From Haplomitrium mnioides (Eukaryota > Marchantiophyta > Haplomitriopsida > Calobryales), in assembly GCA_049999725.1 (NCBI GenBank), contig JBNGIS010017004.1, forward strand, positions 1-43,465: DNA of 43,465 nucleotides. The letters run 5' to 3'. Below the pieces are notes generated by a model that did not search any database, was not told the DNA's origin, and saw nothing but the letters and a program-made list of their open reading frames with translations. Made by a program: the position numbers and the translations under genes. Below, piece by piece: positions 31,748 through 41,245 of the stretch (position 1 is its first letter; each line of letters begins with the position of its first letter).

Positions 31748-32139
31748 TCTGAATATTATTTTGACCTGCTGTCATATTTTTCATTCATGATTTCTTTCTA
31801 TAGATATTGATGCTGACCACCGGATTGGTTACAGTCAGAATGCAGCTACTCAAACAGGTTGGCACATCGCATATGACATTTATGGAACACAACAACATTC
31901 AGAGCAGAGGATCACACAACAGAAGATCGAGGAGGCATGCCATACAGCAACATGGCCATCTTCAATAAGTTGATAATCATTAGAACATATCATACAGTTT
32001 TTACATTTTGAACTACAAACACTTTTCATTCAATTTATTAAACACCATATATGTGGTAGCACTCTTTCCCTCAGAAGAAAGCAGGAGGGTTTTGATGAGA
32101 CTACACATATATAGGCTGTACACTAGTCCTATCAAATAT
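31748..32139 (+). other. 3' untranslated region of copia-2
   Basis: Non-coding stretch between the pol stop and the PPT hairpin. The segment from about 32040 (CATATATGTGGTAGCACTCT to GGAGGGTTTTGATGAGA) has a counterpart in copia-1 (about 18355-18400 on the element strand, AAGCGGGAGGGTTTTAATAA). No open frame of note. Confidence 0.7.
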
Positions 32140-32174
32140 GGCTGATTATAGGAGAAGAATCAGCCAAGGGGGAG
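32140..32174 (+). promoter_or_regulatory. Hairpin and polypurine tract of copia-2
   Basis: GGCTGATT (32140-32147) pairs with AATCAGCC (32158-32165) across a 10-base purine-rich loop. The polypurine tract AAGGGGGAG follows at 32166-32174 and abuts the LTR. The stem is the same in copia-1, where it is one pair longer, while the loops differ. Confidence 0.85.
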
Positions 32175-32323
32175 TGTTATAGAACATAGTATACCCCTAT
32201 ATATAGAATGGAATGGATGTGTAGATAAGGGGGACATTCGATCCCTCACGAGGATTCTCTCTATTGATCAATACACGAAGTATCGTTGGGCGCATTACTC
32301 TGTGTGTGACTCTCTCTACAACA
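32175..32323 (+). repeat. Copia-2 3' LTR (149 bp)
   Basis: TGTTATAGAACATAG to CTCTCTACAACA. Identical to the 5' LTR except g at 32277. It is followed by the target duplication cttat (32324-32328). Confidence 0.95.
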
Positions 32324-32337
32324 CTTATAATAATTTA
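32324..32337. other. Target duplication of copia-2, last four bases of the copia-1 LTR, and copia-1 flank
   Basis: cttat (32324-32328) repeats 24424-24428. Then aata (32329-32332) completes the copia-1 LTR, whose other copy ends ATAACA. Then attta (32333-32337) compares with atttt at 18145-18149, a probable aged target duplication of copia-1. Confidence 0.75.
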
Positions 32338-32562
32338 AAAAAAAACATTTCACAAACCAAATAAAAATTATCACTAATTATTTATGTTTCATTTACAGAA
32401 GATAAAATTGAACTTGGAATGTTTTACACCAAAAAGTTCAAGGTGCCATATAAATTCAAGAAGTTTCTTGACAAAATTCTCACGTCCTTTATTAAATAAT
32501 AAGCTTAAATTGCAATATAAACTAAAAGTAGACAATAGACAATGGGGTTTCTAAATGACTTT

Positions 32563-34301
32563 AGTCATTGGCATCGATTTCTTTGAATTCAACTTCAGAA
32601 GATGAATCAAGATTGATACGGTTTGCTTCTGTGTTAATAGCGTTGTTTGAATCTCTTTCAAGCACATTAGGATTGATTGCTTTGCGTCTTTTGTACTCAA
32701 ATAGATTTGATTTAATGGTAGCTAGAGTGATTTTCTTCAATTGGTTTTTTGTGTGAGAAGAAAATCAAAAGACAAAATCGTGATTTGTGCTACATCAAGT
32801 ACATCAATATGTAACTTGGATTTGCATTTCCCTTTTGTTGTTGCTATTTTTTTGGGAAAAATATTGTCCAAAAAATGCATCCTCAACCTCACAAATAAAC
32901 CATTGAACACGTAGTTGTTTCAGAGAGGGAGGTTCTTTCTCATCAAATGACAACATTTTGATGACTTTGGCAATCCAAAATAGTGTGCTCTTTGGATCGA
33001 GTGATGCAACAACACAAATAAATATTTTGGCTTTCACCTCATGTAGGTTGTCAAATTTGTGCCGATATTTGGTGTTATGTGAAATAGTCCCTTCTCGCGG
33101 CCAAGGTGCTCCATGATTGATTACTTGATGTGTGGAAAGTATATGTTCTATTGGAACATCTTCCTTTGTTTGTTGAGCATCAAACTGAGAACTTAGATGA
33201 ACAATTTGAGAATTATTACAAGTATTTGTCGGTTGTGAAGGTGGAAAGGTGAATTTTTCTTTGAGTCTTTGTCTTTGTCTTTCAAGGATATAAATTGCAA
33301 TCTCTTATTAAGCAAGTAAAAAGTCATTCCGCCATTGAATATCAGAATTTGTAAAGAACTTGTAGTAGTTCTAACTTATGTTATCTCTTATTGCAAAAAC
33401 AACTTTCTCTGCATCAACTTCTCTTTCTTCATTTTGAGATCACTTGATTTCATAATATGCCTTAAAAGGAATCAATATTGAGCTTAACATTTCTTTGTCC
33501 ACTTCAAGTAGACACTTGAGCTAACAAATACCATCCGGAGTTAGCCAAAATTCATCTGTTGAAAATTGTTTGCTCCAAATTTTTGCCTTGGAATCACTCA
33601 ACTTGAACTTGAATTGTTGCTTAAAGGTAATATCATGTATCCTTTGAACTAGAGAGGGAGGTTGTTGCATAAACACTTTGATATCCCAAGTTTCCATCAA
33701 AAGAGTTACTTATGGTTTAGGATCATAAGACGATTGTAGCGCATCACTAAGACTTGTAATTGTTAAAGCTTTGACACACTTCAAACATTTCAATAATCTT
33801 TTGAACATTTGATCCATTTGATCATGAGTATGGCCAACCATGAAAAATCCCAACTTGATTTTTCAAAAAATATTCTTGGCAATAAAGAGAATAAGATATC
33901 CAAATAAAATAGAATTCTTATTCTCTCGTATCATATTGTCCAACTAAAAATACGAAGTGGGAGGTAGCGGCCTTTCAAATTCATATAATATTCTATTGAG
34001 CACCGCAACAGTGAAATTAGAGTCCCTTCTCAAGTTTCTATAAGTTAAAAAGACTCTTGAAGAAAGAGCATGATTGAATACTAAGGCACCAACAACTTGC
34101 ACATCCACTAAACAATCTTTATCAATATTTTTTGGTGGTGAGGCTAATGTGGAATGGCTGTTTTCTTTTGATCCAATCCATCCATCACAATTCCCAAGTA
34201 CTTTTGACCATCAACATAACATTTTCTTCAATGGTTTGGTAGTTTAGTTCTTTCTTTTATTTGTTGGTCCCGATGAAGAAACAATTGGCAATTATATTTG
34301 A
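32563..34301 (-). pseudogene. Exon 2 remnant with DUF7869-like transposase signature
   Basis: The minus strand reads MDGLDQKKT.IPH (about 34185-34145), QLDNMIRENKNSILFGYL with Gln as a stop (Asp codon 33940-33938), then KIKLGFFMVGHTHDQMDQMF (about 33866-33808). Next come DGIC.LKCLLEVDKEMLS, VVFAIRDNIS.NYYKF, FPPSQPTNTCNNSQIVHLSS and HKFDNLHEVKAKIFICVVAS. VQWFICEVEDAFFGQYF follows near 32880 and a basic tail reaches about 32563. The ordered Asp-containing motifs DG.D, LDN...NKN and GHTH..D resemble a family of eukaryotic uncharacterised proteins (I believe DUF7869), possibly a DDE-type transposase. That is recalled, not searched. Stops and a frameshift after MVK make it a pseudogene. Confidence 0.5.
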
Positions 34302-35150
34302 TTGCATCATCACAAATGAGGACTAGAAAAGTTGAAAAAAAACTTTAAAAAACATAAGATAGCCTCATGTGCTAAAAATATAATTGCCATATTGCCAACT
34401 TTCACAAATTTTTGGACTAGAAAAGTTGAAAAAAAAATTTAAACTGTAGTTAAAACTATTTAAGTCTAAGAGAATCAGAATAACATTCACAATAACCACT
34501 TGTTTTGACTCAAAATGTGCAAAAGTTTTGAGAGGAGAAAAACAAGATTTATGCCCTTTGGGTCATAAACTAGAGCTTCCATTTCAATGCTAGTTTGGAC
34601 TCTATACGCGCATAGGATTCAAGGAAAAAATAACTGATCCTATGCATGCATAAGATTCAAAGAAATAATAACTGATCCTATATGCATATAAGATCAAAAG
34701 AAACAACATCAACATCTTGGCATTGTCACAATTGGAATCGAAAGAAACAAAAACAAAACCTATGCACGCATAGGGTTTGCAAACAACATAAACAATTCTT
34801 GATGTTGTTTATCTAAGAAAGGGCTTTGGATTGAAAGCAACAATAGCAAAACTCGATGCAAACCTATGGTCACAACCAACAATTGAAACAATTTTCTTGC
34901 TTTATTTGACTCTTGACATGCTTTGGATTCAAACTAAAATCAACAAACCCTATACGAGTATAGAGTCTGTTTTGACAACTCAAGTTGCTAAGGTTTATTT
35001 GACTTGAACCTTATTTCTAAAACTACTAAACAAAACCAATGTCTTCTTGCACTAAGTTGCAAAATCATAACATCTATACAACTAAACTTTGAGTCTTGTA
35101 AAAAGAGCATCACAATAACCGTAGGTTTCAAAAGCGAAGAAATTTGTTAC
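34302..35150 (-). other. Probable intron of the right repeated gene
   Basis: Starts GTAACA at 35150 on the minus strand. It ends TGATGATGCAA, where the left copy has TGATGATGCAG, so the acceptor AG has mutated. It contains a run of near-palindromes between 34590 and 34970, such as CTATACGCGCATAG, CCTATGCATGCATAAG and CCTATGCACGCATAGG. The sequence is otherwise AT-rich and non-coding. Confidence 0.45.
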
Positions 35151-36839
35151 CTTTGTCAGACTCCAAGACGGATTTTTCCTGTAACAATTTAATTTTTTTT
35201 GTAGGTTTCACAAATAGCAAATCTATTTTGATTTGGAATTTTAACATTTTGAAAGTGAGTTCTCCAATGTTTTGTAAAACTTGAAAACTAAGAAGGAAAT
35301 TGAGATCTTTCTCCTTCAAATAAGTTGTATAGTATTCATAAACTTCGTATTTTGTAAAATTATTCGGCAAGTTATAAACTTCCTGGGTGGGCATTCTCTC
35401 ACAGTGTCTCTAGAAAAAACTGTCCATCCATTCACGTATGAATACTCCTATAGTAGAAAATTCTCTATTTCTAAAAATGCCTCTAGAACCTTTGTTCTTG
35501 AGATTTTGAATCATTTTGAGGGATCTTCTATAAAAAATAGCACCGCGAGGCAGAGTAAACCAATTGCCAATATTGGAGTCTTTTCTTGGTATTTCCCACT
35601 ACAACATAATATCTCAATTCTTCATGTTTTGTCAAAAATACGTTTCTCTCACATTTTTTTAGAAATTTGTCTTACACAACAACAAACAATTATTTTTACA
35701 ACATGAAATTCTCCTAAATTTAAAAATCGATATTGGATTGAGCTCAAAGCTCTCGATATGATGGATTTTTGGCAAAGATTTTTCACGTAAAATATTTACC
35801 CATTTGGGTTCTGGCCTAGACAAAGAACTCTTATGTTTTGTGGTCGATTTGATTCGTAGGCAAATCAAGTTATCGGAGATAATTCATTATCTTAGAGATC
35901 TTGGTCATCATCAATAACATTGTTTTTTCTTTTGAAATAAGTTTTTGATTGATGTGAACCATCTTGAGATGTGGGAGAACTGGATCATGCCTAAACAAAA
36001 TCTTCATCAATATCTCAAACATACGAAATGTCTTTTGTTAAACAATCAGTGCTATTAGTGATAGCTCCATACAAATATTGATTGATTGCTACTTTTTACT
36101 TAAATCATTTCCTAAAATGTTGTCTAAAGATTCCTCCAAATGATTTCAATTTCTAGAGGATCTTTCATTCTTGTTCAGAGGTCCAACTTGATTAGAAATC
36201 ATTCGTTGTTTGAGTGGTGCCAATGATGACAACGTATCATCTCCAAAATTGAAATAGTCATCCGATTCTATGCTTTTTGTGTTTTGACAAAATAGATTTG
36301 GATCTTCAACATTGTCATCATCATCTACTAATAATGAAGAAAGTTCCACAACCACCTTGACATTCCGACTTGAACATCTTTATGTTGATCTATTGGAGTA
36401 ATCATTAGAGAGATTAAACTTTGATCGCTTGACCGACAATAAAGATGCAATATGTGTAGAAGGTTGAGTCTTGGATCCTATGTATGCATTGAGTTCCCTC
36501 TTTGAAACTTTGTGTGCAAGTTGTTTACTCCTTTAAGTTGATACCATGTGTGCATTGGGTTCACTCCTTGATCATATGCACGCATTGGGTTCAATCCATG
36601 ATCTTATGCACGCATAGGGTTCACTTGCTCGATCTTCCTCCGTTGATGTATTTGATTCAACAAATGCCATTTTTTTTCCCAAAATACTCGCCATCCTACT
36701 TGATGCTTTAGAATCTAACCCTTACCTCCTTAGAACAATGGTTTGAAACTATCTCCAGTTATCGACTAAAAGTAACACTTTTCTACGAACATGAATCATG
36801 AAATTCTAACCTATTCTTGTCTTTGAACACTCCTACCAT
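35151..36839 (-). pseudogene. Exon 1 remnant of the right repeated gene
   Basis: The matching start ATG at 36839 reads MVGVFKDKNRLEFHD, with a TAG at 36785-36783 where the left copy has TGA. The EPNAHIGS-like repeats lie at about 36640-36470. NFGDDTLSSLAPLKQRM at about 36220 matches NFGDESLSSITPLKQRV on the left. The middle block has RVLCLGQNPNG-like and SRGIFRNREFSTIGVFIREW pieces. It then reads MPTQEVYNLPNNFTKYEVYE (35394 on) and YYTTYLKEKDLNFLLSFQVL. The frame is broken several times. Function unknown. Confidence 0.45.
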
Positions 36840-36930
36840 TGAAAAATACAAATGACAAAACAAGAAAGTTGAGGAAACTATTTTAACAAATATTTCTAGC
36901 TCCTGTTGGTGTACCCAAAAGAGGTGTTTT

Positions 36931-37349
36931 TGAAGAAAATTTCACAAAATAACAAAGTAGTGGAATTTTTTAGAAGGAAATGAAAAAAAGAAATTGGAAA
37001 GTTGAAAACAAGCAATGTTTTATATACTAATTTTTTGCACCAGGCGAAGCTATATGTAAAGGGCACCACAAATCATTTTTTGGCAAGAAAATGCAATGGG
37101 AAGTTTCTTTCCATTGCTGCAAGTTCACTTTTTGGTTTTTATTTGTCCAAGAGAGTTCTAGTGATAGGGCTCCTAAAGAGGAGGGGTCTAGAAAAACATA
37201 GAAGACCAAACTGTATCAATTTCAGGAGTGCAAGTGTGGTCGTTTTTGCCTTTCCTTGTGATTTTGCTATTTTATGCCTTCCATTCTTTGTGAACTTTTT
37301 ATCGTACAAATTTTCCCCCTCATTTTCACTCTTTTACTCTTAAGAGAAA
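36931..37349. other. Spacer upstream of the next coding remnant
   Basis: Lies between the end of homology with the left inverted copy and the ATG at 37350. It includes an open plus-strand stretch (37002-37343) without recognisable domains. TTTTATATACTAAT near 37018 could be a TATA-like element. Nothing else was seen. Confidence 0.4.
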
Positions 37350-37725
37350 ATGGCATCTCATGCCAATGCTCCAAAACTGGCTCAACCAAAGCCTTATCAG
37401 TATTTTGATGTCTTGAAATCTGTTGAGCCACAAAAACTAGCCAATGATTGGCTAGTTTGTTGTGGAACGATTAAAGACATCGACCATCACCTTTACCTTT
37501 TTCACGGTGAAGATGAAAAATTCAACATGGGCTTTTTGGTCCAAATTACTATGATTCAAGAGAGCCACAGAGCCCACATGGGGCTGGCTGTGTAATCGGA
37601 GAAGCGTCACCAAAGAAATTCTACTTCAATAAAATGAAGCCAATGGATGCCTTAACCAAAGATCTACAAGTTACTTGGAATGACGACAAGGAAAGACTTA
37701 ATAGATCTTTTTTCTATTTGTTTTA
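37350..37725 (+). pseudogene. Unidentified coding remnant beginning MASHANAPKLAQ
   Basis: ATG at 37350 in a good context (gagaaaATGGC) opens 81 codons: MASHANAPKLAQPKPYQYFD, then LANDWLVCCGTIKDIDHHLY and NMGFLVQITMIQES. At about 37593 a frameshift continues the protein as VIGEASPKKFYFNKMKPMDA, LTKDLQVTWNDDKERLNRSF and FYLF. The continuity across one shift suggests a real ancestral protein. I do not recognise the family. It lies upstream of the minisatellite and other plus-strand coding remnants and may be their N-terminus. Confidence 0.4.
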
Positions 37726-37754
37726 AACTTTTTGTCACAAAAAAACATACCAAC

Positions 37755-38155
37755 GTGCAGTTGACTGTGAAGTCCACACGCGCATGGACTCTGGAGTACA
37801 GTCAAGTATAGAGTGTGGAGTCCATATGAGCATGGACTTCACATTCCAAACCATGCCTAGACTCTTGAGTCTTAGCGAGCAAGGACTCCATAGTCTATAC
37901 GTGTATGGACTTTGAAGTCACTGTGCTGATGGATATGGAGTCTTGGCATGCACGGACTTTGGAGTCTATACATATATGAAAATCCAAAGTCCATGTGCAC
38001 ATAGGCTCTAAAGCCCAAACGCGCAAGAACTCTTGAGTCAATGATCGTCTGAACTCCAAAGTCTATGTGTGTATAGACTCCAAAGCCCATGCATGCATGG
38101 ACTATTGAGTCCTTGTTCATGGACTATGAAGTCCATGCGCATAGTCTCTAAAGCA
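37755..38155. repeat. Minisatellite of palindromic AGTCCATGCGCATGGACT-type units
   Basis: About ten degenerate units of roughly 35-45 bases, each centred on an imperfect palindrome. Examples are AGTCCACACGCGCATGGACT, AGTCTATACGTGTATGGACT and AGCCCATGCATGCATGGACT. Each unit can form a short hairpin. Open frames across the array are incidental. Confidence 0.8.
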
Positions 38156-38221
38156 TTTGCATGCCTAGAATCTCTCGTCAAGGCCTCTAACTCCTTACAA
38201 AGACTTTTAACAAGTTTTTAA

Positions 38222-38617
38222 AATAAGACACTGACCACTTCTTGTTTTTGTTTTCAATTTTCTCAATTTCTGTCCCACTTTGTCAACGCTTATCCGGACA
38301 CAAAGTGGGTGGAGAGGGACTTTATCGAATTTGATTTAAGTTTGATGTTTTTGAAAGTAAAGCAAGGCCTTCACGTGGAACAATTAGTGTTACATGCAAG
38401 TGCAACAATGATGACAATTGCAACAACAGATGGACCTTCACCTGCAAAGAAAAAAAAGGAGGTGGAGCCAGCGGAGGCTCCAAAAAAAGAAGAAGTCGTT
38501 GTAACCAAAGAACAAGTTAGTGCCACCACTGCCGATTCAAGAAGAACCAGTCCGGTAAGCATCTCTACCAAGCTCTTCTTCAACATCAACATCATCCTCC
38601 TCCTTAAGCAACTTTGA
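38222..38617 (+). pseudogene. Open coding-like segment with a Lys/Glu/Ala-rich tract
   Basis: Open for about 131 codons without an ATG near its start. It reads FVNAYPDTKWVERDFIEFDL, then SLMFLKVKQGLHVEQLVLHA, a charged low-complexity KKKKEVEPAEAPKKEE tract (about 38447-38500) and EQVSATTADSRRTSP. The open length and regular amino-acid use make a former exon plausible. Its relation to the segment at 37350-37725 is inferred only from orientation and spacing. No family recognised. Confidence 0.35.
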
Positions 38618-38637
38618 GGAGGATGTTGAGTCACATC

Positions 38638-38802
38638 TTTTGAAGCCTCCAACATCAAGAGCAAAAAGGCTAGTGCACAAAAAGCTCCAGAATTTTTAGG
38701 AAAGGGAGCAAATTCATCCTTTGACAGTGTCTAAGGAAGACAAGAACAAAATCAAAGAGTCTGCAATCCAGCAGTGTAGAGTCCAAGAGAAACGATTACT
38801 AT
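38638..38802 (+). pseudogene. Short coding remnant, first copy of the EDKNK module
   Basis: Reads RAKRLVHKKLQNF and then TVSKEDKNKIKESAIQQCRV (38722 on) and QEKRLLFG before meeting the gypsy-3 fragment. The piece resembles ICEEDRNKFQEAAV.WCKL at about 40090-40150, beyond gypsy-3. Too short to assign a function. Confidence 0.35.
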
Positions 38803-39224
38803 TTGGTTGGAGAATCTCCCTCTCTTATATCAAGAATTTGCATAATGGTATTATGAAATTGTGTAATATAGCTCCTCACTACACCAAGCTTTTGAATTTA
38901 TTCTAAGAAACAATAGAAGCAACAACTCTACATTGTGCTTACTCTATTTGATATCTCCAACAAGTCCTTGCAACTCTTGATAATTGACTTGTTGCAACCA
39001 AAATTCTTTGATCATCTTCTCTTAATCAAAGAAAACATTCTCAATTGCACTAAGAACCGTCTTCCCATCATATATTTGTGCTTTGGAAATCTCACATGAC
39101 TCTCTTCTTCTTGAAAAAACTCTCTTTTCACTATTTTCATTTGAACTTCTAAAATATAAGAAAGATGTTCAATTTGTTGTTGCATGGCTTGAATCACCAC
39201 TTCTTTTGTTTCTTGACTCTCCAT
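38803..39224 (-). pseudogene. Gag N-terminal remnant of gypsy-3
   Basis: ATG at 39224 opens MESQETKEVVIQAMQQQIEH and LSYILEVQM, then FQEEESHVRFPKHKYM, parallel to MENQEAMMQTMKQQIEHLSC in gypsy-1. A frameshift follows near 39075. The remainder (about 38950-38803) corresponds to 7600-7370 of gypsy-1, including the counterpart of TTGCATAATGATATTATGAA. Nothing downstream of that survives. Confidence 0.75.
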
Positions 39225-39250
39225 GTAACTAACCACCAAAAATAACTCTA

Positions 39251-39263
39251 CCTTTGATACCAA
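39251..39263 (-). other. Primer-binding site of gypsy-3
   Basis: The minus strand reads TTGGTATCAAAGG directly inside the LTR, very close to the complement of the initiator Met-tRNA 3' end (TGGTATCAGAGC). Confidence 0.75.
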
Positions 39264-39789
39264 TGTAAAAGAAATCAAGTACCAAACTCCAAATGAGTAA
39301 AATCTCGAAGATAACTCTAATAGAGTTTATTAACCAAATGCCAGTAAATGTAATCCTATTGCTAATATGGCACTCAACCAAACTAGTGCCAAGAAGGAAA
39401 GAAACTTAAAAACCATGCCGACAAAATGCTAAAAGAGAAAATTCTCTAAAGAAGACACAAGTGAATGTTCAAAGCAATCGAGAGAAGTTCCAAAATGAAG
39501 AGTTTTTCAATGTAGCTCTTCTATTTATACTTGAGAAGAAGATGTCATCCTATTTCCTTCACTTACAAGTCACTTCCAATTTCAACTCTAAAAGATAGTC
39601 TTATCTTACTTCTCTAAAACTACCTTCAAAGGCAAGTAATCCTTAGACCACTTCACTAAAAGGATTTAAACCCTAAAAATGATCTTATTCCAATTCATTA
39701 AAAGTGATTATCTTTAGCAGTCACTACCATGTCCTTCATTCCTCTCTATTTTCTTTTAAATAACACAATATCACATTTGTACTATTACA
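39264..39789 (-). repeat. Gypsy-3 5' LTR, complete (526 bp)
   Basis: Plus-strand ends TGTAAAAGAAATC and GTACTATTACA, so TG...CA. It shares blocks with 3385-3568 and 7920-8276. TTTTAAATAAC near 39755 (minus strand GTTATTTAAAA) may be the TATA region. Confidence 0.8.
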
Positions 39790-40200
39790 TGTCACCTTCA
39801 ACAACCACAAAGCTACGAGCATTGGAGCCAACAAAAGGTTCATAAAAAAAGGTTGAGTAAGCAAAAAACAAAGTCGACTCTAGTAGTGCTGATTTGCAAC
39901 AAGCTTTCTCCTACCTCTTTATCTCTCCCAAGTGCAGTAGAAACTATTTCTTATTCTTCAACTTCTAGTCGTTCAAAAGAGGAGCATGAGTTTGAGCCTT
40001 AGCCACATGAACCTACTTCAAGAGAAAGTGGGTTGGGTATAATGGAATGAAGACATTTTAGAAGAGAGAACATGTTGATGCTCAGACCATTTGTGAAGAA
40101 GATAGAAACAAGTTTCAAGAAGCTGCAGTCTAATGGTGCAAGCTATAGGAGGGGAAAATAACAATTTGTTTAAAAAAATCAATTCACCAAAGCCTGGAAT
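39790..40200 (+). pseudogene. Coding remnant beyond gypsy-3, second copy of the EDRNK module
   Basis: Reads KRFIKKRLSKQKTKSTLVVL, SYSSTSSRSKEEHEFEP, then EEDRNKFQEAAV.WCKL.EG, with stops. It lines up with 38638-38802. The two may be copies left by a duplication around the gypsy-3 insertion, or tandem modules of one gene. Confidence 0.35.
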
Positions 40201-41245
40201 GAAGATTTGGAGGCCATTTCAAATCAGTTGATTGTAAGATGATTTTGTTGAGCTACTAGTACAATGCATGATGATAAATAAGCATGCACATTCTTTTTTT
40301 TCATAGTGATAGTGAACTCTCAAAGACAAGTCAAAGTTTGACATTAAGAACCCTACCAAGTACAAGTACAAGATTTCCATAGGCAATTACAAAGTACTTG
40401 CAAGGTAGTTATTGATAACTAAATATAAAGTAACAAATCCCTTGTTCTCATTCTACAGCTGCTACATGTATATACACCAAAAGAAACCCTGATTTTTGCA
40501 AGCAACAATAATTACTTCAGAGGTATTGGTTGAAGATTGAGCACCATTTCCAAAAGGCAATAGAGTGAAAACTAGAGCAATAGAGTGGAAGTGTTGGCCC
40601 AAATTTTGAGGGAGTTGTTGTGAGGAGATTTTCATATGACAAAGATTGGAACAAGCCATTCTAGGTTGTGTTTTGGACAAAAATGAGCAAAATGAAGCAA
40701 AAAAAATGAAGAAACTATGAAAATTTGCTTAGTTGGTGATCAAGAGCTCAACAAAAGGAATCAAATGTTGCTTTGCAATCTGGAGGATGAGAGATGAACT
40801 TACAAGAATTTGAAGTCACAAATCAGAAAATTTTCCAACAGAGTATATGATAGAGTAATTCAAATCCATTCTGTTAAAATGGAATAAGAAGTTTTACTAT
40901 TTTTGGACAACAAAAAATACGCCATAATGATAATATTGAAAAAGAGTGGTTAAGCGGCCAACAAAGTTTTGAAGTTCATTCAGAGATTGAAGTCTAACCT
41001 CACAAAAAGAGGAAGAAGAGGTATATGCATAGAAATGCATAGATCTAAGAGGAAGAAATTGCTTTTCATGCACATCAAAGAGGAACGAGAACTAGCACCA
41101 AAGAATCAGAAGAAGAAAATATTTTTTGAGTGAAGAGGAGGAATTTTGTTGGTGCCTTCTAGGTCCATGAAGATCTTTCACCTTCCAAAGATCTCCAACA
41201 ATATGGGAAGTGCCTTCAATGGAGGGGCTTGTAAGAGTTTGTAGG
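40201..41245. other. Non-coding stretch between remnants
   Basis: AT-rich, with no open frame above noise, no recognised repeat and no known element. It may be intronic to the flanking plus-strand remnants. Confidence 0.4.

Larger units (their letters stand above)
24429..32323 (+). mobile_element. Copia-2: young Ty1/copia element nested in the copia-1 LTR
   Basis: A complete element of 7895 bp, with 149-bp LTRs (24429-24577 and 32175-32323) differing only at 24531 (a) versus 32277 (g). The 5-bp target duplication cttat is at 24424-24428 and 32324-32328. Order is LTR, PBS, 1.9-kb leader, gag, protease, integrase, RT with the GPFV array, RNase H, hairpin and polypurine tract, LTR. Despite the near-identical LTRs the gag-pol frame has at least two frameshifts and several stops (27123, 27894, 28515, 28923, 29005), so it cannot make a full polyprotein. 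Confidence 0.95.
18150..32332 (-). mobile_element. Copia-1: older Ty1/copia element, split by copia-2
   Basis: Minus-strand order is 5' LTR (32332-32329 plus 24428-24322), PBS, long leader, Gag tail, protease, integrase, RT with repeat array, RNase H, 3' end, hairpin and polypurine tract, and 3' LTR (18257-18150). Integrase upstream of RT defines the copia superfamily. Its two LTRs differ at about nine of 108 aligned positions plus one 2-bp indel. Most of gag is missing. Copia-2 interrupts the 5' LTR four bases from its outer end. Protease, integrase and RT all have active-site substitutions, so it is inactive. Confidence 0.9.
32333..36930 (-). mobile_element. Right copy of the inverted transposase-like element (fuller copy)
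   Basis: Reverse-complement counterpart of 1-3384. It extends further at the C-terminal end and keeps about 0.6 kb missing from the left copy. Shared blocks start at AATATTTGTTAAAATAGTTTC (about 36890 here, about 35 in the left copy). Copia-1 lies just beyond its 3' end. No terminal repeats or target duplications were recognised, so its class stays open. Confidence 0.55.
38803..39789 (-). mobile_element. Gypsy-3: truncated chromovirus fragment (5' LTR plus start of gag)
   Basis: Same family as gypsy-1. It has one complete LTR (39264-39789), a primer-binding site, the Gag N-terminus and then a cut near 38803 in the middle of gag. No pol or second LTR follows. It is embedded in unrelated plus-strand coding remnants. 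Confidence 0.85.

Noticed and set aside
1-36930. One large inverted duplication of the whole window
   Set aside because: Only the outer transposase-like element and the coiled-coil remnant have inverted partners. Their order along the window is not mirrored and the material between them is unrelated, so separate dispersed copies fit better.
37872-38120. Open frame of 82 codons across the palindromic minisatellite
   Set aside because: Produced by the repeat itself. The opposite strand is similarly patterned and there is no link to a neighbouring exon.
37755-38155. CRISPR-like or centromeric satellite array
   Set aside because: Units are degenerate, unequal in length and few, there are no unique spacers between identical repeats, and the context is plant nuclear DNA.
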